A DNA stretch of 64,000 nt from Shimia biformata (GCF_016888515.1 NZ_JAFEJK010000003.1:62001-126000); one strand, 5' to 3'; shown: positions 44,879 through 55,058, counted from the first letter of the stretch. The notes: generated by a model from the letters alone, not told the origin. A program made the numbers and translations.

Positions 44879-45772
44879 ATGAGCGACCAGATGCAAGCCG
44901 AGAAAACCCGTGCCTCAACATGGTTCCGCAGCCTGCGGGATGACATCGTCGCAGCATTCGAAGGGCTTGAGGACAGCCATGCCAAGGGTCCGTTCAGCGA
45001 CATGAACCCGGGCCGCTTTGAAGTCACCGAAACCCGACGCGAAGGTGCGGATGGCGAAGATGCCGGCGGCGGCCTGATGTCGGTGATGCGCGGCGGACGG
45101 GTGTTCGAGAAGGTTGGCGTCAACATCTCGACGGTTTTTGGCACGCTGGGCGAGCGCGCGCAGGCGGCGATGGCGGCGCGCAAGGGGCTGCCCGGCATGA
45201 AGGACGATCCCCGGTTCTGGGCCAGCGGCATCAGTCTTGTCGCCCATATGCAGAACCCCCATGTCCCGGCTGTCCACATGAACACCCGCATGTTCTGGAC
45301 CCCGCACGCGTGGTGGTTTGGCGGCGGGTCGGACCTGAACCCCTGCCTGGAATATGACGAGGACACCGCCCATTTCCACGAAGTCCAGAAGACCCATTGC
45401 GACAAGCATGACCGCGCGCTGTATCCCCGGCTGAAAGACTGGGCCGACGAGTATTTCTATATCCCGCACCGCAAACGCGCGCGCGGTGTCGGAGGCATCT
45501 TCCTTGACGATCACAACTCTGGCGACTGGGGGGCTGATTTTTCCCTGATCCAGGATCTCGGCCGGGCTTTCCTACCCGCGTTCGTTCCGCTGGTCGAAAA
45601 GCGCCGCACTATGGCATTTGGCGAGACCGAGAAGAACGCGCAATTGATCCACCGTGGTCTTTATGCCGAATACAACCTTGTTTATGACCGGGGCACCAAG
45701 TTCGGACTTGAGACTGGGCATGACGCCAACGCGGTATTGATGAGCTTGCCACCCATGGCGAAATGGGTCTGA
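44879..45772 (+). CDS. hemF: Oxygen-dependent coproporphyrinogen III oxidase
   Basis: A 297-aa enzyme that performs the aerobic version of the HemN step. The conserved blocks HMNTRMFWT, WWFGGGSDLNPCLEYDEDT, HRKRARGVGGIFLDDH and YNLVYDRGTKFGL are all present. No FNR box is seen upstream, as expected for the aerobic isoenzyme. A hairpin follows the stop codon. Confidence 0.97.
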   Translation: MSDQMQAEKTRASTWFRSLRDDIVAAFEGLEDSHAKGPFSDMNPGRFEVTETRREGADGEDAGGGLMSVMRGGRVFEKVGVNISTVFGTLGERAQAAMAARKGLPGMKDDPRFWASGISLVAHMQNPHVPAVHMNTRMFWTPHAWWFGGGSDLNPCLEYDEDTAHFHEVQKTHCDKHDRALYPRLKDWADEYFYIPHRKRARGVGGIFLDDHNSGDWGADFSLIQDLGRAFLPAFVPLVEKRRTMAFGETEKNAQLIHRGLYAEYNLVYDRGTKFGLETGHDANAVLMSLPPMAKWV

Positions 45773-45790
45773 CCCGCTGATCTGAAACGA

Positions 45791-45822
45791 AAAACGGCGC
45801 AAGCTGTGCCTTGCGCCGTTCG
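45791..45822. terminator. Hairpin between convergent hemF and the downstream membrane-protein gene
   Basis: ACGGCGCAAG (45794-45803) pairs with CTTGCGCCGT (45810-45819), flanked by AACGAAAA and TTCGTT. It may act as a bidirectional terminator, although the T-run is poor. Confidence 0.65.
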
Positions 45823-45845
45823 TTACATCATTGCGGAGGCGACCC

Positions 45846-46421
45846 TCAGATCGGGCGCACCATGCGTATGTCGTGGCACAGCTGGCGATGCAGGTCTTCC
45901 AGTTCCTGATAGTCGCCGCGAATGGCGCAGATTTCTGAATTGCTGTCTTTGTGCCGGATTTGCAGGGTGGCCGTGTCTTCGATCCCGGCCTTACGTCGCA
46001 CATAGATGCTTTTGATCCGGCTTAGCGGGACGGTTGTGGATGACCGGACGCGATCCTGCCGGGTCAGCTGGTTGACGGTGATTTCGCCCTTGCGGATGTC
46101 CAGGACGATCTCGCTGCGGTGGCCGCGAATGGCATAAGCGTAAATCGCCATCCCGATGACGGAAAAGGCAATCGACAGCATGATCTGGTTGTGAACGACG
46201 TTGCCCGAAAGGTCGACACGCGGCACGGTCCACTGGATCAATGCGCCAAGGACCAAAAGAACCCCGACAAATCGCGCAACCGCATCGACGCCCGATCCGA
46301 TGCTCAGACCGCTTCTGGTATTGCTGACCTGATACCCGCGCTTGTCCTCCTTGGACGGAGGTGATTTCCAATCGGCGCCATCCTGCGCCAGCGAATGTGC
46401 CACACCATTCATGGCATTCAT
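45846..46421 (-). CDS. Hypothetical membrane protein with PH-like cytoplasmic domain, 191 aa
   Basis: I do not recognise the family by name. After a polar N-terminus of about 50 residues it has two hydrophobic helices (FVGVLLVLGALIQWTV and QIMLSIAFSVIGMAIYAYAI), then a soluble beta-rich part (SEIVLDIRKGEITVNQLTRQ, SRIKSIYVRR) that resembles bacterial PH-like domains. The start ATG is preceded by GGGAGATAGGGAC. It is convergent with hemF and lies downstream of hemC on the same strand. Confidence 0.65.
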   Translation of the reverse strand: MNAMNGVAHSLAQDGADWKSPPSKEDKRGYQVSNTRSGLSIGSGVDAVARFVGVLLVLGALIQWTVPRVDLSGNVVHNQIMLSIAFSVIGMAIYAYAIRGHRSEIVLDIRKGEITVNQLTRQDRVRSSTTVPLSRIKSIYVRRKAGIEDTATLQIRHKDSNSEICAIRGDYQELEDLHRQLCHDIRMVRPI

Positions 46422-46544
46422 GTCCCTATCTCCCGAGCCGGGTAACTTTCTCTCAACTTTGCGGTGAAAGATGGCAAAAGCTGGCCGGTTTCGGGAAAAT
46501 TTTTCGGGATTTTTGTAGTCCAACCGGGGCGGCGTGGGATTTGC

Positions 46545-47504
46545 CTAGCCGCGCCAGGAAAAGAAGTCAGGTCCAGCGAGGGACAGCAAATGCTGCGCTA
46601 TTTCCCGGCCCAGCTTGGCGGCATCCTCGACCGGGGCCGTCCGGTCGTCACCGATCGCTTCTGACCCGTCGGGGCGCAATACCTGACCGCGCAGGCGGAT
46701 CGTGCCGCCCTCCAGTTCCGAAAGCCCGGCAATCGGCGTCTCGCACGACCCGTCCAGCGCGGCAAGAAACGCGCGTTCCGCCGCCAGCCGGTGGCCGGTC
46801 GGGGTGTCGTGCAGCGCCGCCAGCATTTCGGCGGTGCGCATGTCGTCGGCGCGCCGTTCGATCCCAATTGCACCCTGCGCCACCGCGGGCAGCATCTCTT
46901 CGGGCTCGATGGCCGAGGACGCGACATGGCTCATACCCAGCCGGTTCAGCCCGGCCATGGCAAGGAAGGTACAGTCGGCAACCTTGTCTTCCAGCTTCTT
47001 TAGCCGGGTCTGCACGTTGCCGCGAAACTCGACCACCTTCAGGTCCGGGCGGAAATGCAACAACTGTGCCCGGCGGCGCAGGGACGAGGTTCCCACAACC
47101 GCGCCTTCGGGCAGATCGGCCAGCCGCGCCACATCAGGCGAGACAAATGCATCGCGCGTGTCTTCGCGCGGCAGGTAAGTGTCCAGTAGCAACCCCTCGG
47201 GCTGGGCCACGGGCATGTCCTTCATCGAATGGACGGCGATGTCGATTGCGCCCGACAACAGATCCTCTTCGATCTCCTTGGTGAACAGCCCCTTGCCGCC
47301 CAGTTCCTTCAGCGGCCGATCCTTGGCGATCAGGCTGGCATCGTCGCCGGTGGTCTTGATGACCACGATCTCGAACGCCTCTTCCGGCAGGTCAAAGGCC
47401 GCGCTCAGCCGGCGGCGTGTCTCATGGGCCTGAGCCAGTGCCAGCGGCGAGCCGCGCGTGCCGATCTTCAGGGGCGAGTCGGGGGTGGGCAGGTGCAAAG
47501 TCAT
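46545..47504 (-). CDS. hemC: Hydroxymethylbilane synthase (porphobilinogen deaminase)
   Basis: A 319-aa enzyme that polymerises four porphobilinogens to hydroxymethylbilane. The N-terminal IGTRGSPLALAQA, the VVIKTTGD loop, HSMKDMP and the dipyrromethane cofactor cysteine (about C254 in LDGSCETPIAG) are clear. It is divergent from hemE, with a 101-bp shared promoter region. Confidence 0.97.
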   Translation of the reverse strand: MTLHLPTPDSPLKIGTRGSPLALAQAHETRRRLSAAFDLPEEAFEIVVIKTTGDDASLIAKDRPLKELGGKGLFTKEIEEDLLSGAIDIAVHSMKDMPVAQPEGLLLDTYLPREDTRDAFVSPDVARLADLPEGAVVGTSSLRRRAQLLHFRPDLKVVEFRGNVQTRLKKLEDKVADCTFLAMAGLNRLGMSHVASSAIEPEEMLPAVAQGAIGIERRADDMRTAEMLAALHDTPTGHRLAAERAFLAALDGSCETPIAGLSELEGGTIRLRGQVLRPDGSEAIGDDRTAPVEDAAKLGREIAQHLLSLAGPDFFSWRG

Positions 47505-47605
47505 ATATGTCCTCTAGTCGCGTCCTTTGGTCCTGACAAGCGGTGCAGGCCTTGACATCCTGTCGCTCTAGCACGACCAAGCGGGGGACGAACTTGAGGT
47601 GGATC

Positions 47606-48646
47606 ATGTCCGAGACAAAAACCATTCTGCGCGCGCTGGCGGGCGAGACCCTTCCGACGCCGCCGATCTGGATGATGCGACAGGCGGGGCGCTACCTTCC
47701 CGAATACCGCGCGACCCGTGAACAGGCCGGCGATTTTCTGTCGCTGTGCTACAACTCGGACCTTGCCGCCGAGGTCACGCTGCAACCAATCCGGCGTTAC
47801 GGGTTCGATGCGGCGATCCTGTTTGCCGACATCCTTCTGCTGCCGCAGGCGCTGGGCGCGGACCTCTGGTTCGCAACCGGAGAGGGCCCGCGCCTGTCGA
47901 CAATCCAGAGCCAGTCGGATTTTGACAAGCTGGGCGGGCGCGACGACATCCACGACACGCTGGCCCCGGTATATGAGACCGTCCGCATCCTGTCGCGTGA
48001 GCTGCCAAAGGAAACCACGCTGATCGGTTTCGCGGGAATGCCGTGGACCGTCGCGACCTATATGATCGCCGGGCGCGGCACCCCCGACCAGGGCCCGGCC
48101 CACGCGTTGAAAGACGAAAACCCCGCGCTGTTCGATCAGGTGATCGAGCGGCTGATCGAAGGCACGATCGACTATCTCTCGATGCAGATCGACGCCGGGG
48201 CCGAGGTGGTCAAGCTGTTCGACAGCTGGGCAGGATCGCTGAACGGCGCGGATTTCGACAAATACGCACTGGACCCGGCAAAGCGCATCATCGCCGAACT
48301 GAAAGCACGCCATCCCGGTATTCCCGTCATCGCCTTCCCGCGTCAGGCCGGTCCGCGCTATGAAGGCTTTGCCAAAGCCACGGGCGCGGATTGTGTCGCG
48401 CTGGACGACAGCGCCGAACCGGCATGGGCCGCCGCGCATGTCCAGAAAGACGGCTGTGTGCAGGGCAACCTTGCCTCGTCCCACATGGTCACCGGTGGCG
48501 AGGCGCTGGTGCGTGAAACCCGCGCCATTGTCGAGGCGTTTTCGAACGGGCCGCATATCTTCAACCTCGGCCATGGAATCACTCCTGACGCCGATCCCGA
48601 GAACGTGCAGCTGATGATTGATACCGTGCGTGAAAACCGGTCGTGA
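47606..48646 (+). CDS. hemE: Uroporphyrinogen decarboxylase
   Basis: A 346-aa enzyme that decarboxylates uroporphyrinogen III to coproporphyrinogen III. The family N-terminus [17 protein letters not shown] and the [25 protein letters not shown] and [13 protein letters not shown] blocks are all present. The start [11 protein letters not shown] is chosen for the family N-terminus. A TTGACA hexamer at 47552-47557 could be a -35 element, but no good -10 follows. Confidence 0.97.
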   Translation: MSETKTILRALAGETLPTPPIWMMRQAGRYLPEYRATREQAGDFLSLCYNSDLAAEVTLQPIRRYGFDAAILFADILLLPQALGADLWFATGEGPRLSTIQSQSDFDKLGGRDDIHDTLAPVYETVRILSRELPKETTLIGFAGMPWTVATYMIAGRGTPDQGPAHALKDENPALFDQVIERLIEGTIDYLSMQIDAGAEVVKLFDSWAGSLNGADFDKYALDPAKRIIAELKARHPGIPVIAFPRQAGPRYEGFAKATGADCVALDDSAEPAWAAAHVQKDGCVQGNLASSHMVTGGEALVRETRAIVEAFSNGPHIFNLGHGITPDADPENVQLMIDTVRENRS

Positions 48647-48673
48647 CAGGGCGAAAAACACGTCTTTTCGGTC

Positions 48674-48702
48674 TTGACGCGCCCGACCCCCTGTCTTAAA
48701 TC
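48674..48702 (+). promoter_or_regulatory. Promoter of tRNA-Met
   Basis: TTGACG (48674-48679) and TAAATC (48697-48702) with a 17-bp spacer, giving a start a few bases before the tRNA 5' end. Confidence 0.65.
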
Positions 48703-48714
48703 CCGCGTCACCGT

Positions 48715-48791
48715 GGCGGTATAGCTCAGTTGGTTAGAGCAGCGGAATCATAATCCGCGTGTCCGGGGTTCAAGTCCCTGTACCGCCACCA
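48715..48791 (+). tRNA. tRNA-Met (CAT), elongator
   Basis: A 77-nt cloverleaf. GGCGGTA pairs with TACCGCC in the acceptor stem, the D arm contains AGCTCAGTTGGTTAGAGC, the anticodon stem GCGGA/TCCGC encloses loop ATCATAA with anticodon CAT, and the T arm has GTTCAAG. A CCA end is encoded. The G1-C72 pair and sequence match elongator tRNA-Met rather than initiator or tRNA-Ile2. Confidence 0.95.
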
Positions 48792-48806
48792 CAGAATTCC
48801 TGAAAA

Positions 48807-48834
48807 GGCCCGGACCAACCGTCCGGGTCTTTTT
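48807..48834 (+). terminator. Intrinsic terminator after tRNA-Met
   Basis: CCCGGAC (48809-48815) and GTCCGGG (48821-48827) with a 5-nt loop, followed by TCTTTTTG. Confidence 0.88.
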
Positions 48835-48935
48835 GCTTTTCGGGAATGCCTGTGTCCTGTCGCAAATCTTTTGCTTGATTGCGGCCCGGCAAGCGTCTTT
48901 CCTGATCCGAAGGTCGACTTTGACAGGGGAACAGC

Positions 48936-50447
48936 GTGGCACCGCGCCGGAATGTGCTTTTCGTAGTAATTGACCAGATGCGGGCGGATTGCCTGCATGG
49001 GGCCTTGGCCGACGCGGTCGATTTGCCGAATCTCAAGGCGCTGGAACGTGACGCGGTCAGCTTCCGCAATCACTGGTCCGTGGCCAATCCCTGCGGCCCG
49101 TCGCGGGCGTCGCTTCTGACCGGGCAGTACGCGATGAACCACCGCAGCACACGCAATGGCACCCCGCTGCCACAGGACAAGCCGAATGTCGCGACCGAAG
49201 CACGCAAGGCAGGTTATCTGCCTTTGCTGTTCGGCTATACCGATATCGCGCCCGACCCGCGGGCCCATGACCCCGCCGACCCGCGCCTGACCTCCTATGA
49301 ACAGGTCATTCCCGGTTTTGAGGAAGTGGTCGAGATGCGGCTCGAGGAAAGCTGGCCCTGGCGCGCGCACCTGATCGAAAAGGGCTATGACGTTCCCCCT
49401 TATCCCGACATCTTCCGGCCCAATGGCCCGCGCCCCGATGACCCCGCGCTCTATCGGGCCGAGGACAGCGACACCGCCTTCCTGACCGACAGTGTGATCC
49501 GGCACCTGAAGGCGCGGCCGGAGGGCTGGTTTGCCCATGTCACCTATATCCGCCCGCACCCGCCGCTGGTGGCGCCGGACCCCTATAACCGCATTGTCGA
49601 TCCGGCCACGCTGCCCCTGCCGGAACGCGCCGGGTCGATGCAGGACGAAGGGGCAAAACATCCGTTCAACGCCTCAGCCCTTGCCAAGTCTCCCGCGTCC
49701 GGCGCGGTCGAGGGCTTTCCCGACCTTCAGCCAACGGATGAAAACATCCAGATGCTGCGTGCGATCTATCTCGGACTTGCGGTTGAGGTGGATCACCATA
49801 TCGGCCGCTTGGTCGATGCCCTGAAAGAGACGGGCCAATATGACGACACGCTGATTGTCGTCACCTCCGATCACGGCGAGATGCTGGGAGATTTCCATTT
49901 CTGGGGGAAATCCAACTATCACGCCGCCGCCTATCACGTGCCGCTCATCATTCGCGACCCGGATGCAAGCGAAACCCGTGGTCAGGCGGTCTCGGTGCCG
50001 ACCGAGTCCGTGGATCTTGCGCCGACGATCCTCGACTGGATGGGGCGCGCTGCGCCGGACACGATGGATGGCCACAGCCTGTTGCCGTTCCTGCAGGGCC
50101 ATCTGCCCGACGGTTGGCGTCGCCACAGCTTTTCCGAGCTGGACTTCGGAGACCCGGTCGCGCCGACCCGCTGGCAAACCGATCTGGGCCTGCGCGCGGA
50201 CGAGGCGGGCCTGTGCATCCTGCGCGATGGCCGGTACACTCTGGTCCATTTCAACGGCGGTCTGCCCCCGCTTCTTTTTGATGCCGATGGTGCAGGCGAA
50301 GCGGTCAATATTGCGGCACGGCCCGAGGCACAGTCCGATCTCTTGCGCCTGACACGGGCCATGCTGGATCACAGGATGCGACATGCCGAGGGTCTGTTTG
50401 CCCGTGTCATGGTCACCCCGGATGGCCTTCAGCGTGGGGATTTTTGA
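48936..50447 (+). CDS. Sulfatase / phosphonate monoester hydrolase-like enzyme
   Basis: A 503-aa alkaline phosphatase-superfamily hydrolase. The formylglycine site is C53-x-P55-S56-R57 in NPCGPSRASLLTG, and the metal site includes IDQMRAD near the N-terminus and SDHGEMLGD in the second half. Overall layout, with the MNHRS segment right after the active site and the GYTDIAPDPR loop, resembles rhizobial phosphonate monoester hydrolases more than choline sulfatase. No signal peptide is seen, so it is likely cytoplasmic. It starts with GTG after ACAGGGGAAC. Substrate specificity is inferred only. Confidence 0.8.
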   Translation: MAPRRNVLFVVIDQMRADCLHGALADAVDLPNLKALERDAVSFRNHWSVANPCGPSRASLLTGQYAMNHRSTRNGTPLPQDKPNVATEARKAGYLPLLFGYTDIAPDPRAHDPADPRLTSYEQVIPGFEEVVEMRLEESWPWRAHLIEKGYDVPPYPDIFRPNGPRPDDPALYRAEDSDTAFLTDSVIRHLKARPEGWFAHVTYIRPHPPLVAPDPYNRIVDPATLPLPERAGSMQDEGAKHPFNASALAKSPASGAVEGFPDLQPTDENIQMLRAIYLGLAVEVDHHIGRLVDALKETGQYDDTLIVVTSDHGEMLGDFHFWGKSNYHAAAYHVPLIIRDPDASETRGQAVSVPTESVDLAPTILDWMGRAAPDTMDGHSLLPFLQGHLPDGWRRHSFSELDFGDPVAPTRWQTDLGLRADEAGLCILRDGRYTLVHFNGGLPPLLFDADGAGEAVNIAARPEAQSDLLRLTRAMLDHRMRHAEGLFARVMVTPDGLQRGDF

Positions 50448-50744
50448 TAAATTACAAATATTTGGTCGGTGGGTGTTGCCATCCTGCCCTGTCACACCCT
50501 TGTCACATGCACAGGTCATCACAGCGACCGAGGCACGCAGTCCGGCCTTGACGGGTTTTGCCAAAGGGGGCCAAGATCACTTCTTGCGGGACCTGATAAC
50601 CGGATTGAGACCTGGCCGCTACCCGCGGCCAATTTTCTGAGCATATCCATTCACCGCCTGTGCGTCACGATCCGTGGCGTTTGGGCTTTCGGGAAAAAAA
50701 CAAAATACCCGTACCAAAAACTGTTAAAAGCAACAGGAGAGAAC
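50448..50744. other. Intergenic region before the second peptide transporter
   Basis: About 300 bp with no convincing gene. It includes AT-rich patches at 50445-50465 and 50695-50730 that probably contain the transporter promoter, and no strong hairpin. Confidence 0.5.
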
Positions 50745-52784
50745 ATGAAAAGAATTCTTTTGTCGGGCGTTGCCCTGCTGGTGATACCAGCCGCGGCATC
50801 TGCCAATTGTCCCGCGATCTCGGTCGCCGACATGATGGGTGTCGCGCCGGGGGCTTTCCCGCAACAATATGATCTGGCCGAGTTCGAGGCCGCCGCTGGC
50901 TGCAAGATGGAGTTCTCGGCGAACCCCGATTCTGCCATGCTGAACAGCAAGATTGCCGGCAACGGTGACCTGCCGCCGCTGGCCGAGCGCATCCCGGCCG
51001 AGCCGCTGGTTGTCGTGCCCTATGACAGTGTCGGCACCTATGGCGGTACGCTGGACGTTCTGTCCAACGCGACCGAGGCCGGTACATCGGACTTCCTGTC
51101 CGTGCGTCACGTCAGCCTTGTGCGCTATTCCGACGACCTGCAGACCATCGTGCCCAACATCGCCAAATCGTGGGAGTGGAACGACGATTTCACCCAGCTG
51201 ACGATCAAGCTGCGCAAGGGTCACAAATGGTCGGACGGGGCGCCGTTCACCTCTGCCGACATCGTGTTCTACCATGACAACATCATGCACGACACGAACA
51301 TCTTCGAAACGCCCAAGGACTATATCACCGTCGCGGGCGAGGCGATGACGGTCGAGGCACCGGATGATACCACCGTCATTTTCAACCTGCCTGCGCCGAA
51401 GCCGGGCCTGATCGCCCACTTTGCCACGCATTATTCACAGCCCTTCCTGCCCAAGCATTTCCTGGGTCAGTTCCACCCCGCGATCAACGCGGACGCGGAC
51501 AGCTATGCGCAGTCGCTGGGATTCGAAAACGGCTATGACGCGATCAAGGCGTATTACGGCAACTCGGACTGGACCGACACGCCGACGCCAATGCTCTCGA
51601 AACCCGACCTTGTTGCCGGTCTGCCCAAGCACACCTACCCGACGCTGGAAAGCCATATCTACGTCACCGACACCACGGATGGGCGGCACCTGGTTGCCAA
51701 CCCCTATTTCCATCAGGTTGACGTCACCGGCCAGCAGCTGCCTTACATCTCTGAGCAGGACGAGGTCTATATCAACGATAACGAAGTCCGTCTGCTGAAG
51801 ATCGTGAACGGCGAAGTTGACTACAAGTCGCAGTCGCTGCAACTGGCGTCCGCGCCGATCCTTCTGGAGAACCAGGAAAAGGGCGGCTATGTCGTCGACC
51901 TGCGGCCTGAAATCACCATGGGTGCCTTCGGCTTCAACGTCACGCATGAGGACGAGGCCAAGCGCGCCGTCTTTGGCGACCTGCGCTTCCGCGAGGCGAT
52001 GTCGATCGCCATCAACCGCGAGGAACTGAACGAGGTCGGCTTCTTCGGGCAAGGCGTGCCGCAGCAATACATCGGCTTCTCGCCCAAGCCCGACGGGGTC
52101 AACGGCGACTGGATGACCTACATGACCGAGTTTGATCCCGCTGGCGCAAACGCCCGTCTGGACGATCTTGGCATGAAGGACACCGATGGCGACGGCATCC
52201 GCGAACTGCCCAACGGCGACAAGCTGGTTCTGAACCTGAACTTCTCGACCCAGGGCATCGCCGGACAGACCGTCGAACTGGTGGCCCAGTTCTGGCGCGA
52301 TGTCGGCATCGACTCGGTGGTTAAAGAGGTGACCCCGGATGAGTACCGCTCGGCGCAGTCGGCCAACAAGCTGGACGTGTCGATGTGGCGCAAAGGCCAG
52401 CCGCTGGCCATCGTGCTTGGTAACAACGAACTGTGGGTGCCGCCGTTCGAGAACTATTTTGGCAACCGCAACGGCATGCTGTGGGCTGAATGGGTTGAAT
52501 CCGGCGGGTCCGCCGGGGTTGAGCCGCCGGAATACGTCAAGGCTCTGATGGCGGACATCAATTCGCTGCAATCGGCGGATCAGTCCAGCCCGGAATTCGC
52601 GGCCCTGACCGAGAGCATGGTGAAGAACATGACCGAGAACCTTCTGTTCATCGGCACCGTGAACGCGCCTGCGCCGATGATCCACCGGACCGCGCTGAAG
52701 AACTTCCACCAGTTCCAGACGCATTCCTACGAGTACTATCGGACCTATCCGTATCGCGCGACCCAGTGGTATCTGGACGAGTGA
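50745..52784 (+). CDS. Peptide ABC transporter substrate-binding protein (family 5)
   Basis: A 679-aa periplasmic protein with a signal peptide (MKRILLSGVALLVIPAAASA). A ~50-residue N-terminal extension with two cysteines (NCPAIS and AGCKMEF) precedes the SBP_bac_5 fold, which includes the GYDAIKAYYGNSDW region and an acidic DTDGDGIREL loop that may bind calcium. The AGGAGAG ribosome site fixes the start. It heads a five-gene transporter operon. The ligand, peptide or otherwise, is unknown. Confidence 0.9.
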   Translation: MKRILLSGVALLVIPAAASANCPAISVADMMGVAPGAFPQQYDLAEFEAAAGCKMEFSANPDSAMLNSKIAGNGDLPPLAERIPAEPLVVVPYDSVGTYGGTLDVLSNATEAGTSDFLSVRHVSLVRYSDDLQTIVPNIAKSWEWNDDFTQLTIKLRKGHKWSDGAPFTSADIVFYHDNIMHDTNIFETPKDYITVAGEAMTVEAPDDTTVIFNLPAPKPGLIAHFATHYSQPFLPKHFLGQFHPAINADADSYAQSLGFENGYDAIKAYYGNSDWTDTPTPMLSKPDLVAGLPKHTYPTLESHIYVTDTTDGRHLVANPYFHQVDVTGQQLPYISEQDEVYINDNEVRLLKIVNGEVDYKSQSLQLASAPILLENQEKGGYVVDLRPEITMGAFGFNVTHEDEAKRAVFGDLRFREAMSIAINREELNEVGFFGQGVPQQYIGFSPKPDGVNGDWMTYMTEFDPAGANARLDDLGMKDTDGDGIRELPNGDKLVLNLNFSTQGIAGQTVELVAQFWRDVGIDSVVKEVTPDEYRSAQSANKLDVSMWRKGQPLAIVLGNNELWVPPFENYFGNRNGMLWAEWVESGGSAGVEPPEYVKALMADINSLQSADQSSPEFAALTESMVKNMTENLLFIGTVNAPAPMIHRTALKNFHQFQTHSYEYYRTYPYRATQWYLDE

Positions 52785-52902
52785 TCGGACCCCGATCCCG
52801 AAACAACGGTGCAGGCGGGGATTTCTCCGCCTGCATTTCCCAACAAAAACAAGTCACCGCAGTCCTGAACCGGGAACAAGCGCGTGAGGGGGAAACAGGG
52901 AT

Positions 52903-53907
52903 ATGCTGAGTTTCGCGCGTTTTGTGCTGGTGCGGGCTGTCATGGCGATGATCACGCTGGTCATCGTGTCCCTTGTCGTGTTCTCGCTGATGGAACTGGT
53001 GCCCGGCGACTGTGCCGAACGGTATCTGGCCTTCAAGAACACCCAAGGGTCCGGCATTTCGGTGGCCGACATCGAGGCCGAACGTCAACGCCTTGGTCTT
53101 GATAAACCTTTCCTGCAACGATGGGGCACGTGGATCGTCAACGCCTTCCAGGGCGAGTTCGGCGACAGCTGTATCCTGCGGGTGAACATCGCCCAGCTTC
53201 TGGGCTCGAAATTCTGGCTGTCGCTGGGGGTCTGTCTGGCCTCGCTTGCGCTGGCCTATCTGATCGCGATCCCGGTCGGGATCATCTCGGCGGCGTCGAA
53301 CAACGCTTTCCTCAACAACTCTCTGCGGCTGGTCAGCTATCTGGGCCTTGCCATGCCGAACTTCCTTCTGGCGCTCCTGATCATGCTGGTCTCGACCATA
53401 TGGTTCGGCGAAACTCTGACCGGGCTCTTTTCCAAGGAATTTCGCGATGCCCCATGGGGCTGGCCGAAGTTCGTCGACCTCATCAAACATGCCTGGCTGC
53501 CGATCTTCATCCTCGGCTGGTCGGCGACCGCTTTTGCACTTCAGACCGTGCGCGCCTTGATGTCGGACGAGATCGGCAAGCTTTACGTCACCGCGGCGGC
53601 GGCGCGCGGCGTGCATGGGCGGCGGCTGTTGTGGCGCTACCCGGCGAAACATGCGCTGGGGCCGATCATCAACTCGCTCGGGTTCGATCTGAACCGCATT
53701 TTCAACGAATTGCCCATCGTGGCGCTGATCCTGACCCTGACCGAGGCCGGGGCACTTCTGATCGAAGCCCTTGCGCGCTCGAATGACCAGCAGCTCGCGG
53801 GCGCGATCATCTTCCTTCTCACCGCGTCCATCGTGACGCTCAACTTCGTGACTGACGTGGCGCTGGCGATCATCGACCCGCGCGTGCGCAAGTCCATCAT
53901 GAGGTAG
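52903..53907 (+). CDS. Peptide ABC transporter permease (DppB/OppB type)
   Basis: A 334-aa membrane permease. It starts MLSFARFVLVRAVMAMITLVIV, has about six helices and the EAA-like loop TAAAARGVHGRRLLWRYPAKHA. It follows the binding protein by 118 bp, with weak ribosome-site character, and precedes the second permease by 5 bp. Confidence 0.9.
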   Translation: MLSFARFVLVRAVMAMITLVIVSLVVFSLMELVPGDCAERYLAFKNTQGSGISVADIEAERQRLGLDKPFLQRWGTWIVNAFQGEFGDSCILRVNIAQLLGSKFWLSLGVCLASLALAYLIAIPVGIISAASNNAFLNNSLRLVSYLGLAMPNFLLALLIMLVSTIWFGETLTGLFSKEFRDAPWGWPKFVDLIKHAWLPIFILGWSATAFALQTVRALMSDEIGKLYVTAAAARGVHGRRLLWRYPAKHALGPIINSLGFDLNRIFNELPIVALILTLTEAGALLIEALARSNDQQLAGAIIFLLTASIVTLNFVTDVALAIIDPRVRKSIMR

Positions 53908-53912
53908 GCGCG

Positions 53913-55058
53913 ATGACAGACCAGACAACCGACCTGACCCTGCAGGACCAGAAATCGAAAGAGGCCTATTTCACCGCCTCGCAGCGGCAACTGATCTGGG
54001 CGCGGTTCAAGAAACAGCGCGCTGCCATGATTGCCGCGATGGTACTTGTGGTGCTGATCGTCTCGGGCATTTTTGCGCCCTTCCTGTCGCCCTATGACCC
54101 GACCATTGCGGGGCGCGACAAGGACTATACCAACGGCGCGCCGCAGATCCCGCAGTTCTGCGACAAGAACGGCTGCACGATCCGGCCTTTCATCCACGCG
54201 GTCGAACGGGAACGGTCGATGGCGACGAACTTCCGTTGGGTGACCAAGATCAACGAGGACAAGCGCATCCACCTGACCTTCTTGCCCAAGGGGGACAGCT
54301 ACAAGTTGTTCGGTTTCATCCCCGGCTCGCGGCATCTGTTTGGTGCCGAAGAGGGCAAGATCCACCTGTTTGGCACCGATGAGGACGGTCAGGACATTTT
54401 CAGCCGTACGCTTCATGCGATCTGGACCTCGCTCAAGGTCGGCTCGATCGGGGTGTTCATCGCCTTTGTGCTGGCCCTGATTATCGGAGGGGTTGCCGGC
54501 TATTACGGCGGCTGGATCGACGGTGTGATCCAGATGGTCACGGACGCGGTCCGAACCGTGCCTGCCATCCCGCTCTTCATGGCGGTCGCGGCCTTCATGC
54601 CACCCGAAATGACGGCCGAGGCACGGTTCTTCTACATATCCCTGATCCTTGGGCTGATCGGCTGGCCGACGCTGGCACGGCGGGTCAGGACGCATCTCCT
54701 GACCGAGCGAAATCAGGAATACGTGCTGGCCGCACAGCTTTGTGGCGCATCTTCAAGCCACGTGATCCGCCGCCACCTGCTGCCCTCGTTCACCAGCTAC
54801 ATCATCGTCGATCTGGTGATTTCTTTCCCCTACATGGTGCTGTCGGAAACCGCGCTGTCCTTCATCGGGCTGGGCCTCAAAGACCCGGTATCGTCGCTTG
54901 GCGTGATGCTGCAAAAGGCAACCAGCGCCGACGTGATGCTGAACTACCAGTGGTATTTCATCCCCGTCATCTTCTTCATCGCGCTCGTGATGGCCTTCGT
55001 CTTTGTCGGCGATGGTCTGCGCGACGCCGCCGACCCCTATTCGGATACCAATAAATGA
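53913..55058 (+). CDS. Peptide ABC transporter permease (DppC/OppC type)
   Basis: A 381-aa permease with a polar N-terminus, helix MIAAMVLVVLIVSGIFAPFL, a periplasmic loop of about 120 residues and the C-terminal permease domain. The EAA loop is AAQLCGASSSHVIRRHLLPS. It overlaps the following ATPase gene by 4 bp (ATGA). Confidence 0.9.
   Translation: MTDQTTDLTLQDQKSKEAYFTASQRQLIWARFKKQRAAMIAAMVLVVLIVSGIFAPFLSPYDPTIAGRDKDYTNGAPQIPQFCDKNGCTIRPFIHAVERERSMATNFRWVTKINEDKRIHLTFLPKGDSYKLFGFIPGSRHLFGAEEGKIHLFGTDEDGQDIFSRTLHAIWTSLKVGSIGVFIAFVLALIIGGVAGYYGGWIDGVIQMVTDAVRTVPAIPLFMAVAAFMPPEMTAEARFFYISLILGLIGWPTLARRVRTHLLTERNQEYVLAAQLCGASSSHVIRRHLLPSFTSYIIVDLVISFPYMVLSETALSFIGLGLKDPVSSLGVMLQKATSADVMLNYQWYFIPVIFFIALVMAFVFVGDGLRDAADPYSDTNK

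Noticed and set aside
47606-48646. Chromosome origin next to hemE, as in Caulobacter
   Set aside because: No cluster of DnaA boxes or AT-rich region is present beside hemE; a tRNA and terminator follow instead.
48715-48791. The CAT tRNA as initiator or tRNA-Ile2
   Set aside because: The acceptor stem starts with a G-C pair and the body matches elongator tRNA-Met; initiator features such as a mismatched first pair are absent.
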